Under the pieces are notes generated by a model. The model saw nothing but the letters and a program-made list of their open reading frames with translations, had not been told where the DNA came from and ran no database searches. The translations under genes were made by a program, and so were the position numbers. From AC-32 sp035518635 (lineage in GTDB: Bacteria; Actinomycetota; Thermoleophilia; Gaiellales; Gaiellaceae), in NCBI GenBank assembly GCA_035518635.1, contig DATIXI010000037.1:1-64000 (forward strand): a stretch of 64,000 nt of DNA. Direction: 5' to 3'. Below are positions 8,099-15,851 of the stretch, piece after piece; within the stretch, counting starts at the first letter, position 1, and the number at the start of each line of letters is the position of its first letter.

Positions 8099-8642
8099 CG
8101 GCGTGCTCGAAGAGCGTGAGGCGCGCTGACCCGTAGCGGCGGCTCGTCCGCTTGGCGAGCGGCGGCAGGTCCGGCTCTTCGGCGGTGGCGGTCTCGACGA
8201 CGAGCAGCCCGCTCGGCGCGAGGACCACGGGCAGCAGCTGAATCAGGTCGTTTTGCAGGGAAGAAAACCTCCGGTACGGGGGGTCGACCAGCACGAGATC
8301 GTAGCTGGTACCTCCGCGGGCATCGCTGCGCAGAGCCGCGAGGGCGTCCTGGCGGAGGACGGTCGCGCCCTCCAGCCCGAGCTTGTCGAGGTTGCGGTTG
8401 ATCGTCTGGCACGCCGCGAGGTCGGCCTCGACGAACGTGGCTCTCGCCGCCCCGCGCGAGAGCGCCTCGAGCCCCATGGCGCCCGAGCCGGCGAAGAGGT
8501 CGAGCACGGTCGCCTCCTCGATGCGGCCGGGGCCGATCAGGTTGAACGCGGCCTCGCGCACGCGGTCGCCGGTCGGCCGGGTGCCCGCTCCCCTGGGCGC
8601 GAAGATGCGGGCCCCCTTGCGCGAGCCGGCGATGATCCTCAC
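8091..8642 (-). CDS. rsmD: 16S rRNA (guanine-966-N2)-methyltransferase
   Basis: SAM-dependent methyltransferase acting on the small ribosomal subunit, 183 residues. It starts MRIIAGSRKGARIFAPRG, followed by RPTGDRVREAAFN. The SAM site is VLDLFAGSGAMGLEALSRG and the catalytic motif is DLVLVDPPYR. GTG 8642 overlaps the recG stop (GTGA), so recG, rsmD and coaD are translated as a chain. No unusual features. Confidence 0.95.
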
Positions 8643-10600
8643 GCCGCCAGCTCACGCTCGCCGAAGACGCGCTCGACCTCCTCGGCCAGCGGGCCCTCGT
8701 AGTCCACCAGGCCCGCGGCGGCCGCCCGCGCGCGCTCGAGCAGGGGTCGGTCATCTCGCCAGTGGACGAAGCGGAGATCTGAGAGCCCCGACTGGCGTGT
8801 GCCGAGCAGCTGGCCCTCGCCGCGCAGCTCCAGGTCGCGCTCGGCGAGCTCGAACCCGTCCGTCGAGTCGACGAGCGCCTGCAGACGCTCCTGTGCGTTG
8901 TCGGTCAGCTCCTCGCGCTGGCGCGAGATGAGCAGGCAGTACGACTGCTCGCCTCCCCGGCCGACGCGGCCTCGGAGCTGGTGCAGCTGGGCCAGCCCGA
9001 AGCGGTCGGCCTCCTGGACGATCATGATCGTCGCGTTGGGCACGTCGACGCCGACCTCGATCACCGTCGTCGCGACGAGCACGTCGAGGTCGCGGGCCTT
9101 GAAGCGGGCCATGAGCTCGCGCCGCTCGGCCGGCCGCAGCCGCCCGTGCAGCAGCCCGACGCGGTAGCGGCTGAGCTCGGCCCGCTGCAGGCGCTCGACC
9201 TCGGCCTCCGCGGCGCGGGCCTGTGAGGTCTCGGACTCCTCGATCAGCGGACAGACGACGTACGCCTGGCGCCCCGCGTCGAGGTGCTTGCGCAGCCGCG
9301 TGTACGCGGCGGACGAGCGCTCGGCGGTCACCCACGAGGTGACGATCGGCTTCCGCTCGGCGGGCGGCCTCGCGATCTCGGTCACCTGCAGGTCGCCGTA
9401 GAGCGTCAGCGCGAGCGTGCGCGGGATCGGCGTCGCCGTCATGTGGAGCACGTGGGGGCAGCGCCCTTCGACGAGCGCCCGGCGCTGCTCCACTCCGAAG
9501 CGGTGCTGCTCGTCGACGACGGCCACGGCGAGGTCGCCGAGCTCGACGCCCTCCTGGATCAGGGCGTGCGTTCCGACGACGATCCTCGCCGCCTCGACGT
9601 CCGACTTGACCGAGCGCGTGAGGAGGGCGACCGGCACGCCGAGCTGCGCGCAGAGCGGCTCGATCGTGAGGAAATGCTGCTCTGCCAGCGTCTCCGTCGG
9701 CGCCATCAGCGCGCCGCGGTAGCCGGCCTCGACGGCTCGAACCAGCGCGTAGAGCGCGACCACGGTCTTGCCGGCCCCGACGTCGCCCTGCAGGAGGCGC
9801 TGCATCGGCGCCTCGCGCGCGAGGTCGCGGTCGATCTCGGCGATGGCGTGCTCCTGGTCGGGCGTCAGCTCGAACGGGAGCAGGCCGCGGTAGCGCTCGA
9901 CGAGCTCGCCGGGAGCGCCGAGCGCCGGCGCCACCTCGGCCTCGCGCCCCACTCGTGCCCGCGCGAGGCCGACCTGCAGCACGAGCAGCTCGTCGAACGC
10001 GAGCCGCCTGCGCCCCGTCTCGCCCTCTTCCAGAGAGCGCGGCTTGTGCAGCGCCACGAGCGCGTCGGCCTTGAGCGGCAGCCGCTCGCGCGCCCTCAGC
10101 TCTGCGGGCAGCGGGTCGGGCACGTCTCGCGCGTGCGGCAGGACCCGCTCGACGAGCCCGCGCAGGCGCTTCGGCGTCACGTCCTCGCTCGCCGGGTAGA
10201 CCGGCGCGAAGTCGGCCGTCGCCGAGACGCCGTTCAGGTCGTAGGAGCGCACCTGAAAGCCGTTGCGCTCGAGCCGGCCACGCAGGCGAACGCGCGTCCC
10301 CGGCTGGAGCCGCTCCGCAAGCCAGGCCTGGTTGAACCAGACCGCGGTGATCTCGTCGCTCCCGTCGGCGACGCGCGCCTGGACGATCGCGAGGTTCCGC
10401 CGCGGCCGGCGCACGGACACGCGCTGGACCTCGCCGGAGATCGTCGCCTCCTCGCCCGCCAGCAGGTCGGAGATCGGGCGCTCTGGCACGGCGCTCTCGT
10501 AGCGGTGCGGCGCGTAGAGCAGCAGGTCCCGCAGCGTGCGCAGGCCGAGCTTGGCCAGCTTCTTCATCAGCGCGGGGCCGACGCCGGTCAGGCTGTCCAA
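8639..10600 (-). CDS. recG: ATP-dependent DNA helicase RecG
   Basis: Branch-migrating helicase that remodels stalled forks and recombination intermediates. The N-terminal wedge domain starts SLTGVGPALMKKLAKLG. The helicase core has Walker A GDVGAGKTVVALYAL, the DEQH box (VVDEQHRFGVEQR) and TATPIPRTLALTLYGD. The C-terminal half has RVGRGGEQSYC. TTG 10600 gives 653 residues. Farther upstream the frame stays open but its third-position GC falls, so the extra sequence is probably not coding. A TATACT box at 10719-10724 would allow a leaderless CTG start at 10711, and GTG 10732 is another option. Confidence 0.9.
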   Translation of the reverse strand: MDSLTGVGPALMKKLAKLGLRTLRDLLLYAPHRYESAVPERPISDLLAGEEATISGEVQRVSVRRPRRNLAIVQARVADGSDEITAVWFNQAWLAERLQPGTRVRLRGRLERNGFQVRSYDLNGVSATADFAPVYPASEDVTPKRLRGLVERVLPHARDVPDPLPAELRARERLPLKADALVALHKPRSLEEGETGRRRLAFDELLVLQVGLARARVGREAEVAPALGAPGELVERYRGLLPFELTPDQEHAIAEIDRDLAREAPMQRLLQGDVGAGKTVVALYALVRAVEAGYRGALMAPTETLAEQHFLTIEPLCAQLGVPVALLTRSVKSDVEAARIVVGTHALIQEGVELGDLAVAVVDEQHRFGVEQRRALVEGRCPHVLHMTATPIPRTLALTLYGDLQVTEIARPPAERKPIVTSWVTAERSSAAYTRLRKHLDAGRQAYVVCPLIEESETSQARAAEAEVERLQRAELSRYRVGLLHGRLRPAERRELMARFKARDLDVLVATTVIEVGVDVPNATIMIVQEADRFGLAQLHQLRGRVGRGGEQSYCLLISRQREELTDNAQERLQALVDSTDGFELAERDLELRGEGQLLGTRQSGLSDLRFVHWRDDRPLLERARAAAAGLVDYEGPLAEEVERVFGERELAA

Positions 10601-10718
10601 CGAACGATCAAGCGTCTCCGGATGAGGAGACGAGCGAGACGGTGGCCACGTGCCCGGCCGGTCCAGGCCGGCGAAGCCTGCCGGAAGGCTCGGTGGTCGT
10701 GGTGCTGCCAGAGCGTCG

Positions 10719-10724
10719 AGTATA
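10719..10724 (-). promoter_or_regulatory. Candidate -10 box of recG
   Basis: TATACT on the minus strand. An in-frame CTG lies seven bases downstream and the TTG used here about 120 bases downstream. No clear -35 box. Confidence 0.35.
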
Positions 10725-10884
10725 GGAGCCACCGCCGACGCTGCATCCGTCCCCTTTTCGGGGGAACCCGAGCAGCGCGGCGCAAGTTTCCTGGCCGGTC
10801 CGGTCTCCTGCGGTTCAGACCCCCCACTCGACCGCGCCCGATCCGAACCCCGTCTTGTCGAACCTTGGTGCGCGGCTGTCCCGC

Positions 10885-10907
10885 GCTTAACCCGGCGGCT
10901 CGTACGG
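10885..10907 (+). promoter_or_regulatory. Candidate promoter/operator of the redox operon
   Basis: GCTTAACC at 10885-10892 repeats the core of the 11-base-period operator candidate at 2739-2758. TACGGT at 10902-10907 is a plausible -10 box, placing the start of transcription about 18 bases before ATG 10931, with AGGAGG inside the leader. The sharing of the octamer is the main evidence. Confidence 0.35.
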
Positions 10908-10930
10908 TGAAAGCGATCGAAGGAGGACCC

Positions 10931-11350
10931 ATGGCCCGCACACACGCAGTGATCCTCTCCCTTTTCCTCGGCTTTGCCGCAGGAGCCGGAGCGCTCGCGG
11001 TCGTTCAGACCGCCCACCTCGGGCAGTCGTCGGCGGCAGCCGGTGCCTCGACGGCCCAGACTCGCGCCCTCCAGGTGCGAACGAGGGCGCTCGACCGACA
11101 ACAGGCCGCGCTCACGCGCGCGTTGGCGAAGCACCCGCCGAAGCTCCCGAAGGTTCCGAGGTTCGCGCCGGTCGTCGCCCCGCCGCCCCCGCCGACCCCG
11201 GCGGCTCCGGTCTCGGTCGCTGCCGCGGCGCCTGCGGCCGCGCCGCGTGTCCGCTACGTGCGGCCCGCGCCTGTCGTCGTCGTGAAGCACCGCTCCCACG
11301 GCGACGACGGCGAGCACGAGAGCGACGACGAGGGCGGCGGCGATGACTAA
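10931..11350 (+). CDS. Small membrane-anchored protein with acidic SHGDD tail, first gene of redox operon
   Basis: A 139-residue protein with AGGAGG before the ATG. Residues 5-27 are a membrane anchor or signal (AVILSLFLGFAAGAGALAVV). An Ala/Gln/Arg helix (QTRALQVRTRALDRQQAALT) follows, probably a coiled coil, then a Pro/Ala/Val-rich linker and a highly acidic end with HRSHGDDGEHESDDEGGGDD. No known domain. The tail resembles those of the products at 2848 and 5244. It could be a surface metal- or heme-binding protein, or the unknown acceptor for the flavin transferase encoded two genes downstream; both are guesses. The stop overlaps the next start by eight bases. Confidence 0.65.
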   Translation: MARTHAVILSLFLGFAAGAGALAVVQTAHLGQSSAAAGASTAQTRALQVRTRALDRQQAALTRALAKHPPKLPKVPRFAPVVAPPPPPTPAAPVSVAAAAPAAAPRVRYVRPAPVVVVKHRSHGDDGEHESDDEGGGDD

Positions 11351-11750
11351 CCACGTCCTTCGGCTCTATGCGCTCGCAGCGGCCCTGCTCGTCTTCTTCC
11401 TGACGTGGGCGGCGATCGCCGCGCGCCCCTGGGCGAGCCACTCGAGCGCCAAGGCGGACCCGCGGTGGGCCGCGCTGGCGAGCCGAGAGCACCGGCTCCA
11501 GCACGAGGCGATCGCCGTCCGACGAGTCGTCGACAGGCGCTGGCGGGTCTATCGCGTTCGTCTCGGCGCGCGCAGGCGAGCGATCTCGGCAGCCGTGCGG
11601 CGGCACCAGCAGGCACTCGCCGCGGCCCGCGCGGCCGCGGTCGCGGTGAGCGCGACCGCGCCGGCGCCCTCCTATTCCGGGTCGACCGCGGCCGCACCCT
11701 CGGTGCGGGTCGTGACCCTTCCTCCGCTCACGATCACGAGGACGTCGTGA
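11343..11750 (+). CDS. Small membrane-anchored coiled-coil protein
   Basis: A 135-residue protein starting inside the end of the previous gene (ATG 11343). Residues 5-28 form a membrane helix (VLRLYALAAALLVFFLTWAA). A basic helical region follows (ASREHRLQHEAIAVRRVVD and RRHQQALAAARAAAVAV), then a Ser/Thr/Pro-rich end with SYSGSTAAAP and LPPLTITRTS. The layout of anchor, helix and low-complexity tail parallels the preceding gene, so the two may be ancient duplicates. No family recognised. The stop overlaps the flavin-transferase start (GTGA). Confidence 0.65.
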   Translation: MTNHVLRLYALAAALLVFFLTWAAIAARPWASHSSAKADPRWAALASREHRLQHEAIAVRRVVDRRWRVYRVRLGARRRAISAAVRRHQQALAAARAAAVAVSATAPAPSYSGSTAAAPSVRVVTLPPLTITRTS

Positions 11751-12625
11751 TCCTCCGACGCAGCTTCCGGGCCATGGGGACGGACGTCCAGCTCTTCCTC
11801 GCGACGGAGCCCGACCCGCTTTCGAATGCGCTCCTCGACGGCGCGGAGCGGGAGTTCGAGCGGCTCGAGGCGCTGCTCTCCCGCTTTCGCCCAGATTCCG
11901 AGCTCTCGAGCCTGAACGAGAACGGCCGCATCCATGCGAGCCCCGACCTCCTAGAGGTCGTCGAGCTCGCGCTCGATGCACGGACCCGAACCTCTGGCCG
12001 GTTCGACCCGACCGTCTACGACGCGCTGGTCGCCGCCGGCTACGACCGCACGTTCGAGGAGGTCACCCAGGACGGCCGCTCCGCGGCGTTGCCGGCCGGC
12101 CCGTGCGGCGGGACTGTCACCCTCGACCGGTCCGCAGGGATGATCGAGCTCGAGCCCGACGTCCACCTGGATCTGGGCGGAATCGGAAAGGGCTACGCGG
12201 TCGACCGCGCCGCGGCGATCCTCGCCGAGGCCGGCCCGGCGCTCGTGGACGCGGGAGGCGACATCGCCGCGATCGGACGCCCAGACGCGCTCGGCTGGCG
12301 CGTCGGCGTCGAGACGGGCGAGGGCACGATCACGCTGGGGCTCGAGGACTGCGCGCTCGCCACCTCGGGGCGCGACCGGCGCCGCTGGCGTCGCGACGGC
12401 GAGGAGCGTCACCACGTGATCGATCCGGTGACCGGCCGGCCCGCCGAGACGGACCTTCTGCGCGTGACCGTGGTCTGCGAGACCGCCGTCGAGGCGGAGG
12501 TGCTCGCAAAGGCCCTCCTCATCGCGGGAGAGCAGGCCGCCACGGCCGAGGCCGAGGCGCTGGGCGTCGCGAGCGTTCTCGTCACGGACGACGGCCGCAC
12601 GACGCTCGCGGGAGGAATCGTATGA
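11747..12625 (+). CDS. apbE: FAD:protein FMN transferase (ApbE family)
   Basis: ApbE enzymes split FAD and attach FMN covalently to a threonine or serine of extracytoplasmic electron-transfer proteins. The 292-residue product has AMGTDVQLFL near the N-terminus, LEALLSRFRPDSELSSLNE, the glycine motif DLGGIGKGYAVDRAA and the signature HHVIDPVTGRPAETD. No signal peptide is visible, so it may act in the cytoplasm unless helped across. It starts with GTG overlapping the previous stop and overlaps the next gene by four bases. A canonical FMN-binding acceptor domain is not encoded nearby, which is unusual. Confidence 0.93.
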   Translation: MILRRSFRAMGTDVQLFLATEPDPLSNALLDGAEREFERLEALLSRFRPDSELSSLNENGRIHASPDLLEVVELALDARTRTSGRFDPTVYDALVAAGYDRTFEEVTQDGRSAALPAGPCGGTVTLDRSAGMIELEPDVHLDLGGIGKGYAVDRAAAILAEAGPALVDAGGDIAAIGRPDALGWRVGVETGEGTITLGLEDCALATSGRDRRRWRRDGEERHHVIDPVTGRPAETDLLRVTVVCETAVEAEVLAKALLIAGEQAATAEAEALGVASVLVTDDGRTTLAGGIV

Positions 12626-13224
12626 AGGACCCGACGTTCTGGATCCTCGCGCGCGCGTCCGGGCTCACCGCCTACGCGCTCTTGACGTGCTCCGTGCTCG
12701 CGGGCCTCGTGGTCAAGTCGAAGCCGCTCGGGAACGCGGTGCGCCAACCGACCGTCGTCGATCTCCACCGGTTCCTCGCGCTGCTCGGCCTCGGGGCGAT
12801 CGCGGTGCACGGCGTCGCCCTCGTTCTCGACTCGACGGTGAGGATCACACCTGCGGCCCTGCTCGTGCCGGGCCTCTCGCCCTACCGGCCGCTCTGGACC
12901 GCGCTCGGCGTCCTTGCGGCGGAGCTGATGGGGCTGGTCTACGTCTCGTTCGCGCTGCGCAGACGCATCGGAGCACGCAACTGGCGGCGGCTGCACTGGG
13001 CCACGTACGCGATCTTCGCCATGGCGACGCTCCATGGCCTCGCCGCCGGGACCGACTCGACCCGGCCGTGGGCGATCTGGCTCTACACCGGTGCGGTCGG
13101 CGCCGTCGCCGCCGCCACCGCGTGGCGCGTGCTCGGCACGGCCCCGGCGCGAGCCCGGGCCGGCGCTCCCAGCCTTTCGCCGATTCCTGCAACCGAGACA
13201 TCCACTGGAGGTACATCGAAATGA
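12622..13224 (+). CDS. Ferric-reductase-like di-heme membrane protein
   Basis: A 200-residue integral membrane protein with five or six predicted helices. Four histidines have the spacing of the ferric reductase transmembrane family: H49 and H63 (14 apart) and H125 and H138 (13 apart), suited to bind two b-type hemes across the membrane. Motifs: DLHRFLALLGLGAIAVHGVAL and RRLHWATYAIFAMATLHG. It lacks the flavin/NADPH domain of full ferric reductases, so electrons must come from partners. The downstream ferredoxin and reductase are obvious candidates. It overlaps both neighbouring genes by four bases. Confidence 0.85.
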   Translation: MKDPTFWILARASGLTAYALLTCSVLAGLVVKSKPLGNAVRQPTVVDLHRFLALLGLGAIAVHGVALVLDSTVRITPAALLVPGLSPYRPLWTALGVLAAELMGLVYVSFALRRRIGARNWRRLHWATYAIFAMATLHGLAAGTDSTRPWAIWLYTGAVGAVAAATAWRVLGTAPARARAGAPSLSPIPATETSTGGTSK

Positions 13225-13427
13225 GCACCTATCGCATTCACATCGACCGCTCGCTGTGCAGCGGGTTCGGCTCCTGCGCGGAGTTGGCTCCGCAGGCCTT
13301 CGAGGTCGGCGCCGACGGCATCGCGACCGTTCTCGTCGCAGAGACCGACGACCCCGAGGTCGTCGAGGCGGCGGGCACGTGTCCCATGGGGGCGATCACC
13401 GTCGAGGCGGTGGAGGAGGCGGCATGA
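13221..13427 (+). CDS. [3Fe-4S] ferredoxin
   Basis: A 68-residue soluble ferredoxin. Three cysteines are present: C13 and C19 in SLCSGFGSC and C54 before proline in GTCPMGAI. The position between C13 and C19 that would hold the fourth ligand of a 4Fe-4S cluster is Phe16, so a 3Fe-4S cluster is expected, as in ferredoxins that serve cytochrome P450s. Here no P450 is present and the neighbours are a ferredoxin reductase and a heme membrane protein. ATGA overlaps on both sides imply equimolar, coupled synthesis. Confidence 0.92.
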   Translation: MSTYRIHIDRSLCSGFGSCAELAPQAFEVGADGIATVLVAETDDPEVVEAAGTCPMGAITVEAVEEAA

Positions 13428-14602
13428 GCGCACCCGACCGCGTGCTGATCGTCGGCGCCGGCCTGGCCGGGGCACGCTGCGCAGAGACGTTGCGCGCAGG
13501 CGGCTTCGAGGGCGAGCTCGGGCTCGTCGGTGCCGAGCCTGTCCCGCCCTACGAGCGGCCGGCCCTGTCGAAGGAGCATTTGGCCGGCGATCGCGATGCT
13601 CGCTCGCTCGCGCTCCGACCGCCCGGGTTCTGGGAGGAGAACGGCATCGAGCTGCGTCTCGGTCGTCGGGTGACGGCGGTCGACGTCGCCGCGCGAGTCG
13701 TTCACACCGAGGCGGGCGACGAGCTCGGCTGGGACGCGCTCGTGCTCGCCACCGGCGCGAGCCCACGTCTCCTTCCGGACTGGGCCGGCCCCGGCGTCCA
13801 CACGCTGCGGACGCTCGCCGACGCCGAGTCACTGCGAGGCGAGCTCGGCTCGGGAGCCCGGGTCGCGATCGTCGGCGCCGGGTTCGTCGGCACGGAGGTT
13901 GCGTCGACGGCTGCGTCGCTGGGCGTGCCGGTGACCCTCGTCGACGTGACCGCCACCCCGCTCGAGCGGGTGCTAGGAGCCGAGATCGGTGCCGCGCTCG
14001 CGGGCCGGTACGCGGAAGCAGGCGTCGAGCTTTGCTTTGGCTCGGGGGTCGAACGCCTCGAACGAGGGCCGACCGGCCGGCCGAAAGCGCTCGTGCTGTC
14101 GAATGGCGCGTCGGTGCCCGCAGACGCAGTCGTCCTGGCAATCGGGGTTCGTCCGGAGGTCGATGGCATCCCCGTCGCCGGCGAGAACGGGATCCCCACG
14201 GACGCCTGCGGACGAACCGGCGTCCCGGACGTGTTCGCCGCAGGCGACGTCTCGGAGGCGTGGCACCCGCTGCTCGGGCGGAGCCTGCGCGTGGAGCACT
14301 GGACGAGCGCCGCAGGACAGGGTGCCGCTGTCGCACACGCGATCCTCGGCGAGGAGATGCCGCACACCGCCCTGCCCTACTTCTGGTCGGACCAGTTCGG
14401 CCTGCGGCTCCAGTACGTGGGCCACGCCGAGACCTGGGCAGCAGTCGAGATCGAGGGTGAGCCCGGCTCGCTCGTCGCGCGCTACCTCGACGGCGCCGGC
14501 ACGACGGTCGCCGCGCTCGCGGTCAACCGCCCCGCAGAAGTCGGCCGGCTGCGCACGGAGCTCACAGCCGCGCTCGCGGAGACGTCCCGGCTCGCTGCCT
14601 AG
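13424..14602 (+). CDS. NAD(P)H-dependent ferredoxin reductase
   Basis: A 392-residue FAD enzyme of the putidaredoxin-reductase/BphA4 type. The FAD-binding motif VLIVGAGLAGARCAETLR is at residues 7-24, YERPALSKEHLAG follows, and a second Rossmann motif VAIVGAGFVGTEVAS near 147 binds NAD(P)H. DVFAAGDVSEAWHP and the aromatic WSDQFGLRLQYVG element are typical. It would pass electrons from NAD(P)H to the adjacent 3Fe-4S ferredoxin and on to the heme membrane protein. It is the last gene of the operon, and its stop shares CTAG with the convergent fakB. Confidence 0.93.
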   Translation: MSAPDRVLIVGAGLAGARCAETLRAGGFEGELGLVGAEPVPPYERPALSKEHLAGDRDARSLALRPPGFWEENGIELRLGRRVTAVDVAARVVHTEAGDELGWDALVLATGASPRLLPDWAGPGVHTLRTLADAESLRGELGSGARVAIVGAGFVGTEVASTAASLGVPVTLVDVTATPLERVLGAEIGAALAGRYAEAGVELCFGSGVERLERGPTGRPKALVLSNGASVPADAVVLAIGVRPEVDGIPVAGENGIPTDACGRTGVPDVFAAGDVSEAWHPLLGRSLRVEHWTSAAGQGAAVAHAILGEEMPHTALPYFWSDQFGLRLQYVGHAETWAAVEIEGEPGSLVARYLDGAGTTVAALAVNRPAEVGRLRTELTAALAETSRLAA

Positions 14603-15459
14603 CCGTCGTCGAACCAGAAGAAGCCGACCGTCCCCGGGCCGGCGTGGGCGCCGACGACCGGACCCAGCGTCGTGACCAGCTCGAGGTCGGCCGCAGGTCG
14701 CGTCCGGCGCACCATCTCTGCGAGTGCGGCGGCCTTCTCGGGCGCTTCAGCGTGCGCGATGCCGACCCGCAGCGTCTCGGAATCGGCCGTGTCCTCCTCG
14801 AAGGCGGAGGCGAACTCGAAAAAGGCCTTCTTGTTCCCGCGCACTCGCTTGAGCGGGACGACCTCACCCTCCTTGATCGTGAGGATCGGCTTGATGTGGA
14901 GCAGCTCGCCCGCCCAGGCGCGGGCGCGTCCGATCCGGCCGCCGCGGGCCAGGTACTCGAACGTGTCGACGGTGAAGAGCAGGCCGGCTTCCGCGCGAAA
15001 GCGATCGACGAGCGCGTCGACCTCCTCGTCGGTCGTACCGCGCTCGAGGCGGCGCTGGACCGCGAAACCGAGCATCGCGGTGGCCGCGGAGGCGCTCTCG
15101 GTGTCGATCGTGCGGACGCGGTCGTCCCCGAGCAGCCCGGCCGCCGTGCGGGCGCTCTCGATCGTGCCCGAGAGCTTCCCCGCGATGTGCAGCGAGAGAA
15201 TTCGCTCGTACCCGGAGAGCTCCTCGTAGACGGCCAGGAAGTCGCCCGGGGTGGGCTGGGAGGTCGTCGGCGTCTGCTCGGCCGTCCGCAGCCGCGCATA
15301 GAACGCGTCGGGGGCGAGCTCGACGTAGTCGCGGAAGCTCTCGTCGCCGAAGCGGACGTAGAGCGGGACGATCCGCCAGTTCGCGAAGCGCCGCGGCGCT
15401 TCGGGGAAGTCGGCTGTCGAGTCGACGACGATCGCCGTGTTCTCGACCGTCAGCTCCAC
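14599..15459 (-). CDS. DegV-family fatty acid binding protein (FakB-like)
   Basis: A 286-residue DegV protein. These bind a fatty acid and present it to the kinase FakA, giving acyl-phosphate. Motifs: IVVDSTADFP at the N-terminus, TPTTSQPTPGDFL, the loop LHIAGKLSGTIESAR, and FEYLARGGRIGRA. The GTG at 15459 uses the last base of the regulator's TAG, so translation is coupled. fakA lies just upstream in the same operon, which supports the FakB assignment. The acyl-chain preference cannot be read. Confidence 0.88.
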   Translation of the reverse strand: MELTVENTAIVVDSTADFPEAPRRFANWRIVPLYVRFGDESFRDYVELAPDAFYARLRTAEQTPTTSQPTPGDFLAVYEELSGYERILSLHIAGKLSGTIESARTAAGLLGDDRVRTIDTESASAATAMLGFAVQRRLERGTTDEEVDALVDRFRAEAGLLFTVDTFEYLARGGRIGRARAWAGELLHIKPILTIKEGEVVPLKRVRGNKKAFFEFASAFEEDTADSETLRVGIAHAEAPEKAAALAEMVRRTRPAADLELVTTLGPVVGAHAGPGTVGFFWFDDG

Positions 15460-15842
15460 TAGGCGGCCGCCGGGCGCGAGGCGTCGCGGATCGCCGCGAC
15501 GATCGCGTCGAGCCCGTCGTCCTTGCGCAGGAAGCCGACCGCGCCGGCCTCGAGCAGCGCATCGCGCTCGCGCAGGCTCGCCGAGGCGGTCAGGCAGACG
15601 ACGGCCGTCTCCGGGTAGGCGGTGAGGACGGCGGCCGTTGCCTGCACCCCGTCGAGGCCGGGGAGCCGGTAATCCATCAGCACGACATCGGGCCGAAGAT
15701 CGGAGACGACCCCCGCCGCGTCCGTGCCGTCCGCGACCGACGCGACGACCAGCATGTCCGTCTGCAGCCCTAGCAGCAGCTCGAGCGCGTCGCGAAAGAC
15801 CTCGTTGTCCTCGACGAGGACGACCCGGATCGGCGTGCTCAC
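15459..15842 (-). CDS. Receiver-only response regulator
   Basis: A 127-residue protein made of one receiver domain: E11/D12, phospho-acceptor D57 in VVLMDYRLPGLDG, and the lysine in GFLRKDDG. It resembles receivers of NarL/LuxR regulators but ends right after the domain (RDASRPAAA), without a DNA-binding helix-turn-helix. It is therefore a CheY-like output by protein contact, or a truncated NarL-type regulator. It sits between fakA and fakB, with a nine-base gap from fakA and a TAGTG overlap with fakB, which suggests control of fatty acid kinase by phosphorylation. No kinase gene is adjacent. Confidence 0.85.
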   Translation of the reverse strand: MSTPIRVVLVEDNEVFRDALELLLGLQTDMLVVASVADGTDAAGVVSDLRPDVVLMDYRLPGLDGVQATAAVLTAYPETAVVCLTASASLRERDALLEAGAVGFLRKDDGLDAIVAAIRDASRPAAA

Positions 15843-15851
15843 GCGGCGACT

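Larger units (their letters stand above)
10601..10930. other. Divergent intergenic region between recG and the redox operon
   Basis: About 330 bases with no convincing gene. It holds a TATACT box for recG (minus), a small TCCCC/GGGGA hairpin near 10750-10764, and on the plus strand GCTTAACC (10885-10892) followed by TACGGT (10902-10907), about 24 bases before the start of the operon. AGGAGG lies directly before the first ATG of the operon. Confidence 0.5.

Noticed and set aside
9284..11350. Long plus-strand open frame opposite recG running into the first gene of the redox operon
   Set aside because: The part before 10931 is antisense to recG and low-complexity. Only the part from ATG 10931, which has AGGAGG, looks real.
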